Shown in pieces: positions 51,084-58,765 of a DNA stretch of 58,835 nucleotides (position 1 is the stretch's first letter; every line of letters starts with the position of its first letter). Below the pieces are notes generated by a model. The model saw only the letters and a program-made list of their open reading frames with translations, was not told the origin of the DNA and did no database searches. The DNA is from Streptomyces sp. DH37. Its GTDB lineage: Bacteria; Actinomycetota; Actinomycetes; Streptomycetales; Streptomycetaceae. The stretch is from contig NZ_JARVKV010000038.1 in the NCBI RefSeq assembly GCF_029813835.1, positions 1 through 58,835 of the forward strand. Direction: 5' to 3'. Made by a program: the position numbers and the translations under genes.

Positions 51084-52313
51084 GTGTCCACCGACGCCCC
51101 CGTCGTCCTCGCCGTGATCCCCGCCCGCGGCGGATCCAAGGGCGTGCCCGCGAAGAACCTCGCCACCGTCGGAGGAGTGCCGCTGGTCGTCCGCGCGGTA
51201 CGGGAGTGCCTGGCGGCGCGGACGGTGACGCACACGGTCGTCTCCACCGACGACGAGGCCATCGCCGAGGCCGCCCGCGGCGCGGGCGCCGAGGTCGTCC
51301 GCAGGCCCGGCGACATCGCGGGCGACACCGCCACCAGCGAGGCCGCCGTCCTGCACGCCATGGACGTCCACGCGGAACGGCACGGCCGGGCGGCCGACGT
51401 GGTGCTGCTGGTGCAGTGCACCAGCCCCTTCCTCACCCGCGAGGACGTCGACGGCGTGGCCGCCGCGGTGGCCGGCGGCGACGCCGACAGCGCGCTGACC
51501 GTCGCCCCCTTCCACGGCTTCGTCTGGCGCGACGGGGGCTCCGGAGACGCCGGAGACACCGGGGCCTCCGGAGACACCGCGGGCGGCGGATTCGGCGTCA
51601 ACCACGACAAGGCGTACCGTCCGCGCCGCCAGGACCGGCCGCAGGACCTGCTGGAGACCGGCGCCGCGTACGCCATGCGCGCCGACGGCTTCCGCGCGGC
51701 CGGGCACCGCTTCTTCGGCCGCACCGCACCGGTGCGCACCGACCCGGCGCGCGTGCTGGAGGTCGACGACCCGCACGACCTCGCCCGCGCCCGCGCCCTC
51801 GCGCCGCTGCTGGACGGGGAGCGCCCCGGCGCGCTTCCGGCCCGCGGCGACGTCGACGCGGTCGTACTCGACTTCGACGGCACCCAGACCGACGACCGGG
51901 TGTACGTCGACTCCGACGGACGGGAGACGGTCGCGGTCCACCGCGGCGACGGGCTCGGCATCGCCGCCCTGCGCCGCGCCGGACTGCCGCTGCTGATCCT
52001 GTCCACGGAGGAGAACCCGGTGGTCGCCGCACGGGCCCGCAAGCTGCGGATCCCCGTGCTCCACGGCGTCGACCGGAAGGACCTCGCCCTCAAGCAGTGG
52101 TGCGAGGAGCAGGGCATCGCGCCGGAGCGCGTGCTCTACGTCGGAAACGACGTCAACGACCTGCCGTGCTTCGGCCTGGTCGGCTGGCCCGTCGCCGTGG
52201 CCAGTGCCCACGACGTCGTACGCGGCGCAGCCCGCGCGGTCACCTCCACTCCCGGAGGGGCCGGTGCGATTCGCGAGATCGCCTCGTGGATCCTCGGAAA
52301 GGAACTGTCTTGA
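51084..52313 (+). CDS. CMP-nonulosonate cytidylyltransferase fused to HAD phosphatase
   Basis: The 409-residue fusion has an N-terminal NeuA/CMAS domain (about 1-230): VIPARGGSKGVPAKNLATVG (CTP binding), VVSTDDEAIAEAARGAGAEV, VLLVQCTSPFLTREDVDGVA, FGVNHDKAYRPRRQDRPQDL and ETGAAYAMRADGF. The C-terminal KdsC-like HAD domain (about 255-409) has all catalytic motifs: nucleophile in DFDGTQTDD, LILSTEE (motif II), the lysine in DRKDLALKQW and the metal Asp pair in YVGNDVNDLPCF. It could both dephosphorylate a nonulosonate-9-phosphate and activate the product with CTP. GTG 51084 has AAGGAG eight bases upstream; an earlier in-frame GTG at 51003 overlaps the previous stop. Confidence 0.9.
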   Translation: MSTDAPVVLAVIPARGGSKGVPAKNLATVGGVPLVVRAVRECLAARTVTHTVVSTDDEAIAEAARGAGAEVVRRPGDIAGDTATSEAAVLHAMDVHAERHGRAADVVLLVQCTSPFLTREDVDGVAAAVAGGDADSALTVAPFHGFVWRDGGSGDAGDTGASGDTAGGGFGVNHDKAYRPRRQDRPQDLLETGAAYAMRADGFRAAGHRFFGRTAPVRTDPARVLEVDDPHDLARARALAPLLDGERPGALPARGDVDAVVLDFDGTQTDDRVYVDSDGRETVAVHRGDGLGIAALRRAGLPLLILSTEENPVVAARARKLRIPVLHGVDRKDLALKQWCEEQGIAPERVLYVGNDVNDLPCFGLVGWPVAVASAHDVVRGAARAVTSTPGGAGAIREIASWILGKELS

Positions 52314-52315
52314 GC

Positions 52316-53251
52316 ATGACCAGCCCCCGCCTCCGTACCCTCGGCGCCAAGACCGTGGGCCCGGGTCACCCGGTCTACGTCACCGGCGAGATCGGCATCA
52401 ACCACAACGGCGACCTGGAGAACGCGTTCGCCCTGATCGACGCCGCCGCCGACGCCGGCTGCGACGCCGTGAAGTTCCAGAAGCGCACCCCGGAGGTCTG
52501 CACCCCGCGCGACCAGTGGGAGATCGAGCGCGACACCCCCTGGGGCCGGATGACCTACATCGACTACCGCCACCGCGTCGAGTTCGACGAGGAGGGCTAC
52601 CGCGCCATCGACGCCTACTGCAAGAAGAAGGGCATCGACTGGTTCGCCTCCCCGTGGGACGTGGAGTCCGTCGACTTCCTGGAGAAGTTCGACGTGCCCT
52701 GCTACAAGGTCGCCTCCGCCTCCCTGACCGACGACGAGCTGCTGCGCGCCATGCGCGCCACCGGCCGCACCGTCATCCTCTCCACCGGCATGTCCACGCC
52801 GAAGCAGATCCGGCACGCGGTGGAGGTGCTGGGCAGCGAGAACATCGTCCTCTGCCACGCCACCAGCACCTACCCGGCCAAGGCCGAGGAGCTCAACCTG
52901 CGGATGATCCACACCCTGCAGGCCGAGTACCCCAACGTGCCGATCGGCTACTCCGGCCACGAGACGGGCCTGCAGACCACGCTGGCCGCCGTCGCGCTGG
53001 GCGCCGCCTTCGTCGAGCGGCACATCACCCTGGACCGCGCGATGTGGGGCTCCGACCAGGCCGCCTCCGTCGAGCCGCAGGGCCTGCAGCGCCTGGTGCG
53101 CGACATCCGCACCATCGAGGAGTCGCTCGGCGACGGCGTGAAGAGGGTCTACGACAGCGAGATCGGGCCGATGAAGAAGCTGCGCCGGGTCAAGGGCGTC
53201 GTGGCCGAGGCCGAGGAGGCCACCGCCGACCGCGAGCCGGCCTCGGTCTGA
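52316..53251 (+). CDS. N-acetylneuraminate/Kdn synthase (NeuB-like), SAF domain absent
   Basis: The 311-residue NeuB-like synthase condenses phosphoenolpyruvate with a C6 sugar to give a nine-carbon nonulosonate. GEIGINHNGDLENAFALIDA, DAVKFQKRTPE, FASPWDVESVDFLEKF, YKVASASLTD, LSTGMSTPKQI, HATSTYPAKAEELNLRMI, IGYSGHETGL and ERHITLDRAMWGSDQAAS follow the family order. The usual C-terminal SAF/antifreeze-like domain of about 50 residues is missing; the protein ends shortly after the barrel. ATG 52316 lies two bases after the NeuA-HAD stop. A TTG at 52310 overlapping that stop, nearer to AAAGGAA, is a possible alternative start. Confidence 0.92.
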   Translation: MTSPRLRTLGAKTVGPGHPVYVTGEIGINHNGDLENAFALIDAAADAGCDAVKFQKRTPEVCTPRDQWEIERDTPWGRMTYIDYRHRVEFDEEGYRAIDAYCKKKGIDWFASPWDVESVDFLEKFDVPCYKVASASLTDDELLRAMRATGRTVILSTGMSTPKQIRHAVEVLGSENIVLCHATSTYPAKAEELNLRMIHTLQAEYPNVPIGYSGHETGLQTTLAAVALGAAFVERHITLDRAMWGSDQAASVEPQGLQRLVRDIRTIEESLGDGVKRVYDSEIGPMKKLRRVKGVVAEAEEATADREPASV

Positions 53252-53290
53252 CGAGTTGACGGTTCCGACGGGTCTGGCGGGTCGATCACG

Positions 53291-54541
53291 GTGAGCGCAG
53301 GCGCAGTCCCCGGCGGGACTCCGGGGGGAGTCCCGCCCCAGCCGGCCCGGAGGCCGGGCGCGGCCGCGGCGCGTCGGGGGGCGCGTCCCGGCCGCGTCTC
53401 CGGGCGCACCGGGCGCCGCACGGGCACCCTCGCCTTCGTCGAGAGCCCGGTGCAGCTCCTCAACGTCCTGGAGTGGGCCCACGCCGTGTACCGGGGGGCG
53501 TACCAGGGGGCGCACCGGGGGCGTACGGGGGAAGGGGCCGGCGACCTCACCGTGGTCGTCCTGCCGCCGCGGGACCCGATGACGCGCGGCCAGCTGCGGC
53601 GGATGGCCGAGCTGGCGCGCGACGAGGGGATCGCGGTCCGCTGGGAGGAGGCGCGCGGCGGCGCGGGCGCGCCGCTGAGGACGGTCGCCTCCCTGCTGGG
53701 CCCGCTGCGCCGCGCGGCGCGGGTCGTGGTGGGCGACCCGTTCTCGCGGTACGTACAGCTGCTGCTCTCCCTCGCCCGCACCGAGGGGAGCGGTGGAGGC
53801 GGGGCCGCCGGCGCCACGGGCGGCCCCGCCGGCCCGGGGGACGTGGTGGTGGTCGACGACGGGACGGCCACCATGGAGTTCGTCGCGCAGCTCGCCCGCG
53901 GCGAGCGCCTGGTGCGGTGGCACCGCAGGGGCGCCGGGGGAGCGCGCGCCGCGCTCTTCGCGCCCGTCTCCGCGTCCGCCCGCCGCCGGATGACGCCGTC
54001 GGCGGACCACCGGGTCGAGGTGTTCAGCTCGATGCCGGTCGAGCCGCCCGAGCACGTGGCCGTCACCCGCAACGACTTCGCCTGGACCCGCGCCCGCTTC
54101 GGCCCTCCCTCCCCCACCCGCGGCACCGACCTGGTCGGCACCTCGCTGGTCGAGACCGGAGTGGTGGACCCCGAGCGCTATCTGGAGGCCGTCGCCTCCC
54201 TGGCCCGGGCCCACGGCGCCACCCGCTACTTCGCCCACCGCCGGGAGAGCGCCGAGAAACTGCACCGCGTCGCGGTCGAGGCGGGCCTGGAGATCGTCCG
54301 GCCGGACCTGCCGCTGGAACTGGTGGCCCGCCGCGGCCCCATCGGCCGCACGATCCTGAGCTTCCCCTCCACCGTCGTGCACACCCTCCCGCTGGCGCTC
54401 GCCGGCACCGGGGTGACGGTCGCGGTCTGCGACGTGGACCCGGCCTGGCTGACGGAGAACGCCTCGCCGCGCGCCCGGGGCTTCCTCTCCGGCGTCACCG
54501 GCACCGCGCGGGACGTACGGCGGCTCCCGTCGACCCCGTGA
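53291..54541 (+). CDS. Putative sialyltransferase-like glycosyltransferase (GT52-like)
   Basis: The 416-residue protein has an Arg/Pro/Ala-rich N-terminus. A domain beginning TLAFVESPVQLLNVLEWAHA follows, with DVVVVDDGTATMEFVAQLAR, VFSSMPVEPPEHVAVTRNDF and LVGTSLVETGVVDPERYLEA. RYFAHRRESAEKLHRVAVE (an HxRE-type motif) and TILSFPSTVVHTLPLALAG complete it. This order resembles the GT52/polysialyltransferase-like group, which transfers nonulosonic acids from CMP donors. It is the fourth gene of the operon, 39 bases after NeuB. The GTG start at 53291 has no clear ribosome site, so the true start may be further in. Function is inferred from locus and motifs. Confidence 0.65.
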   Translation: MSAGAVPGGTPGGVPPQPARRPGAAAARRGARPGRVSGRTGRRTGTLAFVESPVQLLNVLEWAHAVYRGAYQGAHRGRTGEGAGDLTVVVLPPRDPMTRGQLRRMAELARDEGIAVRWEEARGGAGAPLRTVASLLGPLRRAARVVVGDPFSRYVQLLLSLARTEGSGGGGAAGATGGPAGPGDVVVVDDGTATMEFVAQLARGERLVRWHRRGAGGARAALFAPVSASARRRMTPSADHRVEVFSSMPVEPPEHVAVTRNDFAWTRARFGPPSPTRGTDLVGTSLVETGVVDPERYLEAVASLARAHGATRYFAHRRESAEKLHRVAVEAGLEIVRPDLPLELVARRGPIGRTILSFPSTVVHTLPLALAGTGVTVAVCDVDPAWLTENASPRARGFLSGVTGTARDVRRLPSTP

Positions 54542-54744
54542 TCGACCCCTGATCGGCCCCTGATCGATCCTGTGACCGGTTTCCTTCCCACATGGTGGAA
54601 CGGGGAGGACCGAGCGGAATCGGAGGTCATACCCATCCGCACCTGGCCGTATGCGGTCGCCGACCCGTTTTTTCTCCCTTACGGAGGGTGAACTTTCACC
54701 GTTCTCTCTGCACACGGCTGTCACCTGGGCTTACCCTCGACAGG
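54542..54744. other. Intergenic region upstream of the M20 amidohydrolase
   Basis: The 203 bases include direct repeats of TGATCGGCCCC- and TGATCGA-like sequence just after the previous stop and an A/T-richer part near 54668-54700 (TTTTTTCTCCCTTACGGAGG). TACCCT lies eight bases before GTG 54745, suggesting a leaderless transcript. Confidence 0.4.
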
Positions 54745-55992
54745 GTGAGCCAGTTGTTGTCGCCAGAGTCCAGTATCCGGACCACCGATGAGACGCCGCT
54801 GCCCGGCGCCGTGCCGGAGGCCCTCCGTGCCGAGCTCATCGCCTTCCGCCGGGACCTGCACATGCACCCCGAGCTGGGCCACCAGGAGTTCCGGACCACC
54901 GCCGCCCTGAGGGAGCGGCTGGAGAAGGCCGGGCTCCGGCCCCGGGTGCTCCCCGGCGGCACGGGACTGATCTGCGACATCCACCCCGGCGGGGCCCCCG
55001 CCAAGAGCGGTGTGCGCCCGATGCTGGCGCTGCGCGCCGACATCGACGCCCTCCCCATCCCCGACACCAAGACGGTCCCGTACCGCTCGACGGTCCCGGA
55101 CCGGGCGCACGCCTGCGGCCACGACGTGCACACCACCGCCGTGCTCGGCGCCGGCCTCGTCCTGGCCGAGCTGGCCCGCCGCGGGAAGCTGCCGCACTCG
55201 GTGCGGCTGCTGTTCCAGCCGGCCGAGGAGGTGCTGCCGGGCGGCGCGACCGACGCCATCGAGGCCGGGGTGCTGGAGGGCGTCGGCCGGATCATCGCCG
55301 TCCACTGCGACCCCAAGGTGGAGGCCGGACGCATCGGCCTGCGCGCGGGCCCCATCACCTCCGCCTGCGACCGGCTGGAGCTCTCCCTGGACGGCCCCGG
55401 CGGCCACACCGCGCGCCCCCATCTGACCACCGACCTGGTCACGGCGGCGGCCAAGATCGTCACCGAGGTCCCGGCGGTGCTCTCCCGCCGCGTGGACACC
55501 CGTGCCGGACTCGCCCTGACCTGGGGGCGGCTGGAGGCGGGCCACGCCCCCAACGTCATCCCGCAGCACGCCGAGCTGTCCGGCACCATCCGCTGCCTGG
55601 ACCTGCCCGCCTGGCGGGTCGCGCCCGACCTGGTGCACGCGGCGATCGACGAGGTCGCGACGCTGCACCGCGCCAAGTTCGAGCTCAACTACATCCGCGG
55701 CGTCCCGCCGGTGGTCAACGAGCGGACCACCGCCGAACTGCTGCGCGACGCCATGGTCGCCCGGCGCGGCCACGACTCGGTCGAGGACACCGAACAGAGC
55801 CTGGGCGGCGAGGACTTCTCCTGGTACCTGGAGCACGTCCCCGGCGCGATGGCCCGGCTGGGAGTGCGCCCGCCGGGCGACCGTGCGCCGCGCGACCTGC
55901 ACCAGGGCGACTTCGACGTCGACGAGAACGCCATCGCGGCGGGCGTCGAGCTGTTCACGGCCGCCGCCCTGCTCGACGCCGAGCGCGAGTAG
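54745..55992 (+). CDS. M20 family amidohydrolase (IAA-Leu/hippurate hydrolase-like)
   Basis: The 415-residue metal-dependent hydrolase cleaves N-acyl amino-acid or similar amide bonds. RRDLHMHPELGHQEFRTTAAL opens the domain, described here as the HMHPELGHQE motif. LRADIDALPIPD, HACGHDVHTTAVLGAG (metal-binding Cys and His), LFQPAEEVLPGGATDAIEAG, AVHCDPKVEAGRIG and LGGEDFSWYLEHVPGA follow. A dimerisation domain lies at about 210-325. The substrate is unknown. GTG 54745 is preferred over ATG 54592 because the residues before it are not family-like and cross the promoter. It ends before the epimerase gene. Confidence 0.9.
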   Translation: MSQLLSPESSIRTTDETPLPGAVPEALRAELIAFRRDLHMHPELGHQEFRTTAALRERLEKAGLRPRVLPGGTGLICDIHPGGAPAKSGVRPMLALRADIDALPIPDTKTVPYRSTVPDRAHACGHDVHTTAVLGAGLVLAELARRGKLPHSVRLLFQPAEEVLPGGATDAIEAGVLEGVGRIIAVHCDPKVEAGRIGLRAGPITSACDRLELSLDGPGGHTARPHLTTDLVTAAAKIVTEVPAVLSRRVDTRAGLALTWGRLEAGHAPNVIPQHAELSGTIRCLDLPAWRVAPDLVHAAIDEVATLHRAKFELNYIRGVPPVVNERTTAELLRDAMVARRGHDSVEDTEQSLGGEDFSWYLEHVPGAMARLGVRPPGDRAPRDLHQGDFDVDENAIAAGVELFTAAALLDAERE

Positions 55993-56150
55993 CCCGGCGG
56001 CGCGCGGGCCGGCCGGGGGCGCGCACGGCGTACGGGCCGGCGGCCGGCCGGGCGGCCCGGGGCCGCCGGGTTCCCCGGGGGCGGCCTGCGGCACGATGGC
56101 GGCAGGTTTTCGCCCGACCGCCCGGTCGCGGGCCCGACGCAAGGAATCCC

Positions 56151-57158
56151 ATGAAGGTTCTCATCGCCGGCGGTGCCGGATTCATCGGCAGCACCATCGC
56201 CTCCGCCTGCCTGGACAGCGGCATCGAGCCCGTCCTGCTGGACAACCTGGTCACCGGACGCAGGGAGTTCACCACCGGCCGGATCTTCTACGAGGGCGAC
56301 ATCGCCGACGGGGAACTGGTGGACACCGTCTTCTCCGAGCACCCGGAGATCGAGGCGGTCATCGACTGCGCCGCGCTGATCGTGGTCCCCGAATCCGTGG
56401 CGCAGCCGCTGCGCTACTACAGCGAGAACGTCGCCAAGGGCATCGAGTTCGTGGGGCACGTGATCCGCAACGGGTGCGAGCGCCTCGTCTTCAGCTCCTC
56501 CGCGTCCATCTACAGGACCGGCGAGGACTTCGCGGTGGACGAGGACTCCCCGCTGGGGCCGCTGAGCCCCTACGCGCGCACCAAGGCGGTGTTCGAGACC
56601 GCGCTGGAGGACATCAGCGGCGCCGGGGACATCCGCGTCGTCTCGCTGCGCTACTTCAACCCCATCGGCGCCGACCCGAAGATGCGCACCGGCCTCCAGG
56701 TGCGCAGGCCCACCCACGCCCTGGGCAAGATGATCGAGGCGTTCCGGAGCGGCGAGGACTTCCACATCACCGGTGTGGACTGGCCGACCCGCGACGGTTC
56801 CGGCATCCGCGACTACGTGCACGTGTGGGACCTGGCCGCGGCGCACGTCAAGGCCCTCCGCCGCTTCGACGGCATCCTCCCGGCGGGCGGGGCGGACGGG
56901 TACCGGGTGATCAACCTCGGCACGGGCACCGGCACCACGGTCCGCGAGCTCGTCCGCGCCTTCGAGAACGTCACCGGCAGGCCGCTGCCCGTGGTGGAGA
57001 CCGGCCGCCGCCCGGGCGACAGCGCGGGGGCGTACGCCTCCGGCGGCCGTGCCGCCGACCTGCTGGACTGGCGGCCCCTGCACTCGGTCGAGGAGGGCAT
57101 CCGGGACTCGCTGACCTGGTTCGCCAGGCGCGACTCCGTCATCGGCGCCGACGGCTGA
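56151..57158 (+). CDS. NAD-dependent epimerase, UDP-glucose 4-epimerase type
   Basis: The 335-residue extended SDR enzyme opens MKVLIAGGAGFIGSTIASAC (NAD-binding GxxGxxG). DIADGELVDTVF, SSSASIYRTGEDFAVDEDSP, the catalytic SPYARTK (Tyr-x-x-x-Lys), RYFNPIGADP, RDYVHVWDLAAAHVKAL and NLGTGTGTTVRELVRAFENV follow. It is closest to GalE, but the insert near 185-215 (LQVRRPTHALGKMIEAF) and VDWPTRDGSGIRDYVHV are GalE-like too. AAGGA lies six bases before the ATG. It might supply UDP-Gal or UDP-GalNAc for the adjacent glycopolymer. Confidence 0.9.
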   Translation: MKVLIAGGAGFIGSTIASACLDSGIEPVLLDNLVTGRREFTTGRIFYEGDIADGELVDTVFSEHPEIEAVIDCAALIVVPESVAQPLRYYSENVAKGIEFVGHVIRNGCERLVFSSSASIYRTGEDFAVDEDSPLGPLSPYARTKAVFETALEDISGAGDIRVVSLRYFNPIGADPKMRTGLQVRRPTHALGKMIEAFRSGEDFHITGVDWPTRDGSGIRDYVHVWDLAAAHVKALRRFDGILPAGGADGYRVINLGTGTGTTVRELVRAFENVTGRPLPVVETGRRPGDSAGAYASGGRAADLLDWRPLHSVEEGIRDSLTWFARRDSVIGADG

Positions 57159-57162
57159 CCCC

Positions 57163-57193
57163 CGGGGCGGGGCCGGTGCCACGGCCCGCCCCG
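57163..57193 (+). terminator. Hairpin after the epimerase gene
   Basis: CGGGGCGGG pairs perfectly with CCCGCCCCG across a 13-base loop, five bases after the epimerase stop. Confidence 0.55.
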
Positions 57194-57576
57194 CCCCGCC
57201 GCCCGGAGGCCGTGCCGCGCGAAGCCCTCGGAAGGCGTCCCCGCACCGTGCGGGTCCGCTGCCGGCCGCGCGCCCGGAACCCGTCGCCGCCGCGGATGCG
57301 GAAGCCCGCCGTACCCCGTGTGCTTCCCGTCACAACGGGCGGCGGCGGACGGCGTCCGGGCCCGTCCGCCCTCCACCGCCCGTACCGCCGCCGGGTGCCG
57401 TACGCGCCGGGGGAGGAGGGGAAAAGGGCAGGTGGGAAGGGGGATGGCCGGAACCGCCGCTGCCACCCCCGCGCCCCCCGCCGGACCGCCGGAACATCCC
57501 CGCCGGTCCCCTCCGCGAGGGAGCCGGCACGCCCCGTTCACACCGAACTGATAACGGCTCCGCGAGAGGCCTTTTC

Positions 57577-57599
57577 CTGACATCTACGCGCGTTACGAT
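57577..57599 (+). promoter_or_regulatory. Probable promoter or control region of the BMP gene
   Basis: The stretch from CTGACA to TACGAT (57577-57599), with CTACGCGCGTTACG inside, lies 51-73 bases before the BMP start. It looks like a conserved promoter element, but the 11-base spacing rules out a simple -35/-10 reading; TACGAT may be the -10 with a poor -35 (CTTTTC). Confidence 0.35.
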
Positions 57600-57649
57600 G
57601 CGGCGGAAGCCAGCGCCAACGGAGGCGCTTCGAGCGAAGGGAAGTCCTC

Positions 57650-58711
57650 TTGCGCCGGGTAAGCAAGCTCGTCGCCGCGGTCGGGACCGCCGCGGCCCTC
57701 GCCCTCAGCGCCACCGCGTGTGGCGGCACATCCACGGAGGCCTCCTCCGGCTCCTCCGACTCCGCGGAGAAGGGCAAGGGCATCGCTCTCGCCTACGACG
57801 TCGGCGGCCGTGGCGACCAGTCCTTCAACGACGCCGCCTACGCCGGCTTCGAGAAGGCCAAGAAGGACTTCGGCATCGGCGGCGAGGACGTCGAGCCGTC
57901 CGACGGCGAGTCGGACGCCGACAAGGTCCAGCGCCTCACCGACCTGGCCCGCCAGGGCTACAACCCGGTGATCGGCGTGGGCTTCGCCTACGCGCCCGCC
58001 GTCAAGGAGGCCGCCGAGAAGTTCCCGAAGACCACCTTCGGCCTGATCGACGACAACACCGTCCAGGCCGAGAACATCGCCAACCTGGTCTTCAGCGAGG
58101 AGCAGGGCTCCTACCTGGCGGGCGTGGCGGCGGCCAAGGCCACCAAGTCCAAGGTCGTCGGCTTCATCGGCGGCGTCGAGGTCCCGCTGATCAAGAAGTT
58201 CGAGGCGGGCTTCGTCCAGGGCGTCAAGGACACCGACAAGTCCATCGAGGTCAAGCGGCAGTACCTCACCCAGCCGCCGGACATGAACGGCTTCTCCAAG
58301 CCCGACCTGGGCAAGGAGGCCGCCCGCGGCCAGCTCGACGCCAAGGCCGACGTGATCTACCACGCCGCCGGCCTCGCGGGCCAGGGCGTCATCGAGGCGG
58401 TCGCCGCCCAGGACAAGTGGGTCATCGGCGTCGACTCCGACCAGTACCGGCAGAAGACGCTGGACAAGTACAAGGACAGCATCCTGACCTCCATGACCAA
58501 GGACGTCTCCGGTGCCGTCTACAACCTGGTCAAGTCCGTCCAGGACGGCAAGCCGCTCTCCGGCGAGGTGCGCTTCGACCTCGAGTCCGGCGGTGTCGGC
58601 CTGGCCGACTCCAACCCGGCGTTCACCGAGATGACCGAGCTCCAGGACGCGGTGAAGAAGGCCAAGGACGGTGTCGTCGGCGGCGACATCAAGATCGACG
58701 TCGCCTCCTGA
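57650..58711 (+). CDS. BMP family nucleoside-type ABC transporter lipoprotein
   Basis: The 353-residue substrate-binding lipoprotein starts at TTG 57650 with AAGGGA eight bases upstream. A signal peptide ends in the lipobox LSATAC (about residues 19-24). The BMP domain contains GIALAYDVGGRGDQSFNDAA, GVGFAYAPAVKEAAEKFP, FGLIDDNTVQAENIANLVF, EEQGSYLAGVAAA, VGFIGGVEVPLIKKFEAGF, VIYHAAGLAGQGVIEAV and WVIGVDSDQY. Relatives bind purine nucleosides (PnrA/TmpC) or other ligands and pass them to RbsA-type ABC importers. Here no importer genes follow before the window ends; from memory S. coelicolor has a second BMP gene and the transporter genes next. Confidence 0.93.
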   Translation: MRRVSKLVAAVGTAAALALSATACGGTSTEASSGSSDSAEKGKGIALAYDVGGRGDQSFNDAAYAGFEKAKKDFGIGGEDVEPSDGESDADKVQRLTDLARQGYNPVIGVGFAYAPAVKEAAEKFPKTTFGLIDDNTVQAENIANLVFSEEQGSYLAGVAAAKATKSKVVGFIGGVEVPLIKKFEAGFVQGVKDTDKSIEVKRQYLTQPPDMNGFSKPDLGKEAARGQLDAKADVIYHAAGLAGQGVIEAVAAQDKWVIGVDSDQYRQKTLDKYKDSILTSMTKDVSGAVYNLVKSVQDGKPLSGEVRFDLESGGVGLADSNPAFTEMTELQDAVKKAKDGVVGGDIKIDVAS

Positions 58712-58731
58712 CCCGTCGTCCCCCCCGGTGA

Positions 58732-58765
58732 CGGGCCCGCGGTTCCCACGGGATCCGCGGGCCCG
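58732..58765 (+). terminator. Terminator after the BMP gene
   Basis: CGGGCCCGCGG pairs perfectly with CCGCGGGCCCG across a 12-base loop, 20 bases past the BMP stop. Confidence 0.75.

Larger units (their letters stand above)
57159..57649. other. Intergenic region upstream of the BMP lipoprotein gene
   Basis: The 491 bases contain a terminator-like hairpin after the epimerase (57163-57193), 350 bases of GC-rich sequence without convincing gene, and the BMP promoter region. In it, CTGACA at 57577 and TACGAT at 57594 are visible, but their 11-base spacing is too short for a standard promoter. Confidence 0.45.

Noticed and set aside
52136..54724. Minus-strand frame of 862 codons opposite the NeuB and GT52-like genes
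   Set aside because: It is a shadow. The plus-strand NeuB motifs are unmistakable and the antisense translation is low complexity.
57159..57583. Short frames between the epimerase and BMP genes
   Set aside because: They have no ribosome site and an Arg/Pro/Gly composition typical of non-coding GC-rich DNA read in any frame.
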